NCBI GenBank assembly: GCA_964519895.1 | Contig: CAZFLE010000027.1 | Span: forward strand, 1-64,000 | Direction: 5' to 3' | Source of the DNA: CAYFPX01 sp964519895 | GTDB lineage: Bacteria; Myxococcota_A; UBA796; CAJQPC01 | DNA: 64,000 nt | Shown here: piece after piece, positions 62,282 to 64,000 of the stretch | Position numbering within the stretch: the first letter of the stretch is position 1 | Layout: every line of letters starts with the position of its first letter | Made by a program: the position numbers and the translations under genes | Notes under the pieces: generated by a model | What the model saw: the letters and a program-made list of their open reading frames with translations, nothing else | The model's database searches: none | What the model was told of the DNA's origin: nothing

Positions 62282-64000
62282 GTGTTCGCCGTCCTGATCG
62301 CGTGGTTCTGTGCCGTCGCCGTCGCCGCCGACGAGCTCACTGTCTGGCACAGCTACCGGGGTGCCGAGCGGGTGGCCTTCGAGGCGGTGCTCGCCGAGTA
62401 CCAGGCCCGCCACCCGGAGCTCGTGGTGGCGCCGCTGGCGGTGCCCAACGAGACCTTTCCCACCAAGGTCGAGGCCGCGGCGCCCAGGGGCAATGGACCG
62501 GATCTGTTCGTGTTCGCCAACGACCGCATCGGCGGCTGGGTCCAGGCGGGCATCGTGGCGCCGGCCCAGGTCCCGGAAGGCCTGCACCCGGCCACGGTCC
62601 AGGCCGTCACCTTCCAGGACACGGCGTGGGGCGTGCCCCTGGCCTACAAGTGCCTGGCGCTCTTCACCCGCACGGATCTGGTCGATGAGGCCCCCGAGAC
62701 CACCGACGGCCTGGAGGCCCTCGCCGAGGCGCTGACCGGACCCGAGCGCTTCGGCGTCGCCTGGCTCACCACCGAGCCCTACTTCCACGCCCCCTGGCTC
62801 CACGGCTTCGGCGGCGGCGTGTTCCTGGAGGACCAGGTCGCGCTGGACCAGCCGGGGACCGCCGAGTCGATGGCCTGGGTGGCGGACCTCCAGGCCCGGG
62901 GCTTGGTGCCCGAGGAGACCAACGGCGCGCTGGTGACCCAGCTCTTCAACGAGGGGCGGGCCGCGATGGTCGTCTCGGGGCCCTGGTTCCTGGGCGAGAT
63001 CGACCCCCAGGTGCCCTACGCCGTGTCGCCCCTGCCGGTGGTCTCGCGGACCGGGCAGCCGGCCGGCCCCTTCCTGACCGTCGAAGCCGCGCTGGTGAGC
63101 GCCTATGCGGCGCACCCGGACCAGGCGGCGGCTCTGGCGGCGTTCCTGGCTTCGCCGGACGTCGCGGTCACCCGAGCGGTCCAGGGTCGCCAGAGCGTCG
63201 CGACCCTGGCGGCCTATGACGACCCCCGGGTGGGCCAGGACCCGATCCTGGGCGCGTTCCGGGCCCAGCTCGACGCGGCGGTGCCCATGCCCAACCGGCC
63301 GGAGATGACGGCCACCTGGGAGCCCATGGCGCGGTCGCTCCGCAGGGTGATGCGGGGGGCGCTGACCCCCCAGGCGGCGGCGACGGCGGCGCAGCAGGAG
63401 TACGCCATCGTCACCAAGCCGCCGCCGCCCCCGGCGAACGGCACGCCCTACGCGGTGTTGGTCGCGGTGGTGCTGCTCGGGGTCTGCGGGTGGTGGGTCA
63501 AGCAGCTGCTCGACGGCGACACCCAGGCCCGCATCCGGCGGTTCCGCTTCGCCTACCCCTACATCCTGCCGGCGGCCCTGGCGATGGGCGTGCTCGTGGT
63601 GTTGCCGTTCTTCGTGGGCGCAGGCGTCGCGTTCTTCAGTCACCGGGCCGGCGAGTTCACCTTTGTGGGCTTCGCCAACTTCTTGGACATCCTCTTCGCC
63701 CGGGACTGGCCGGTCACGTCCCCGCTGAGCTTCTGGTTCACCCTGGGCGTCACGGTGCTGTGGACCGGGGTGAACGTGCTGCTCCACGTGAGCATCGGAC
63801 TGGGGCTGGCGCTCTTGTTGCGTGAGCCCTGGCTGCGCATGCGCAACGTCTACCGGGTGCTCCTGATCCTGCCCTGGTCGGTGCCGAACTACATCACGGC
63901 GCTGATCTGGAAGGGCATGTTCCACCGGCAATTCGGCGCCATCAATGGGCTGCTGGTCGCGGTGGGGCTGGAGCCCGTGAGCTGGTTCAGCCAGTGGTCC
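62282..64000 (+). CDS. Solute-binding protein fused to MalF-like permease (3' end cut by window)
   Basis: This is an open frame of at least 573 residues from GTG 62282, one base after the ATPase stop, continuing past the window. A signal-like helix (VFAVLIAWFCAVAVAAD) leads into a complete extracellular solute-binding protein of the maltose type: LTVWHSYRGAERVAFEAVLAEYQARHP, GPDLFVFANDRIG, FNEGRAAMVVSGPWFLGE and GPFLTVEAALVSAYAAHPDQAAALAAFL. At ~380 there is a Pro linker and a membrane helix (TPYAVLVAVVLLGVCGWWV), then MalF-like permease segments (YPYILPAALAMGVLVVLPFF, FANFLDIL, LLREPWLRMRNVYRVLLILPWSVPNYI). In most importers these are separate proteins. Confidence 0.88.
   Translation, partial: MFAVLIAWFCAVAVAADELTVWHSYRGAERVAFEAVLAEYQARHPELVVAPLAVPNETFPTKVEAAAPRGNGPDLFVFANDRIGGWVQAGIVAPAQVPEGLHPATVQAVTFQDTAWGVPLAYKCLALFTRTDLVDEAPETTDGLEALAEALTGPERFGVAWLTTEPYFHAPWLHGFGGGVFLEDQVALDQPGTAESMAWVADLQARGLVPEETNGALVTQLFNEGRAAMVVSGPWFLGEIDPQVPYAVSPLPVVSRTGQPAGPFLTVEAALVSAYAAHPDQAAALAAFLASPDVAVTRAVQGRQSVATLAAYDDPRVGQDPILGAFRAQLDAAVPMPNRPEMTATWEPMARSLRRVMRGALTPQAAATAAQQEYAIVTKPPPPPANGTPYAVLVAVVLLGVCGWWVKQLLDGDTQARIRRFRFAYPYILPAALAMGVLVVLPFFVGAGVAFFSHRAGEFTFVGFANFLDILFARDWPVTSPLSFWFTLGVTVLWTGVNVLLHVSIGLGLALLLREPWLRMRNVYRVLLILPWSVPNYITALIWKGMFHRQFGAINGLLVAVGLEPVSWFSQWS

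Overview
The window looks like part of a metagenome-assembled or draft chromosome of a high-GC, Gram-negative, myxobacteria-like organism (phylum Myxococcota, finer placement not possible from the sequence alone). The evidence is a set of family markers: MYXO-CTERM-like C-terminal anchors, a MopE-type Asp/Cys-rich repeat lipoprotein, two lipoproteins with long Asp-Ala/Asp-Thr tracts, a TIGR02147-type regulator, a DUF2330 protein, an MXAN_5808-like S41 peptidase and many secreted lipoproteins. Genes are densely packed and many adjacent pairs overlap by ATGA, TTGA, GTGA or TGATG. One block of exactly 100 N at 13210-13309 is flanked by the same 55 bases on both sides, so it is a scaffolding artefact and not missing sequence. 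No tRNA, rRNA, CRISPR array or transposase gene was seen.

Layout. 1-7.1 kb: a small HTH protein, an HMA-fold lipoprotein without CXXC, an F420-type oxidoreductase, a beta-helix-like lipoprotein, a GntR/FadR-type repressor with a clear palindromic operator facing an unknown gene plus an MDR oxidoreductase, a metallophosphoesterase and an HDOD/degenerate-GGDEF protein. 7.3-14.5 kb: a complete chemosensory operon on the minus strand (cheA, cheW, a cheB-cheR fusion, an MCP, a CheY-like receiver, a PilZ protein). No flagellar gene is present and the last gene is a PilZ protein, so the output may be c-di-GMP-linked and not flagellar. 14.6-21.1 kb: outer-membrane and surface proteins (beta-barrel, MopE-like, a kinase-like phosphotransferase, S41 peptidase). 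21.2-25.2 kb: larB-larC (nickel-pincer cofactor) coupled to a PAS/HisKA protein without an ATPase domain and a secreted DUF2225-like protein. 25.3-35.6 kb: Asp-repeat lipoprotein, DUF2330 protein, RCC1-like lipoprotein, glutathione reductase, and a TIGR02147 regulator/lipoprotein pair divergent from a three-gene surface cluster ending in a MYXO-CTERM VWA protein. 35.7-44.6 kb: GltS-type transporter with a TPR protein, mitochondrial/spirochaete-type EF-G, a P-loop/SLOG fusion ATPase, PilZ, acyltransferase and a DUF1704 peptidase. 44.8-49.2 kb: a 1122-residue DUF4157 protein that resembles a polymorphic toxin, translationally coupled to an unknown 332-residue protein. 50.2-54.7 kb: a five-gene operon (HpsN-like, SDR, zinc dehydrogenase, SuyA-like, SuyB-like) that reads as a sulfopropanediol/sulfolactate catabolic pathway. 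54.9-60.5 kb: di-heme beta-propeller lipoprotein and a three-gene HD-like/HEAT/DUF4846 operon. 61.2-64 kb: a UgpC/MalK-type ATPase followed by a protein that fuses a periplasmic solute-binding protein to a MalF-type permease and runs off the window.

Between genes there are three copies of a ~150-166 bp repeat with CTTCCGCTTGGG/CCCAAGCGGAAG arms, two copies of a 51 bp REP-like repeat, a ~160 bp inverted duplication inside the chemosensory operon, and a C-rich tract able to form a G-quadruplex. The most noteworthy items for follow-up are the DUF4157 toxin-like pair, the binding-protein/permease fusion, the sulfonate operon, the P-loop/SLOG fusion and the dispersed hairpin repeat.
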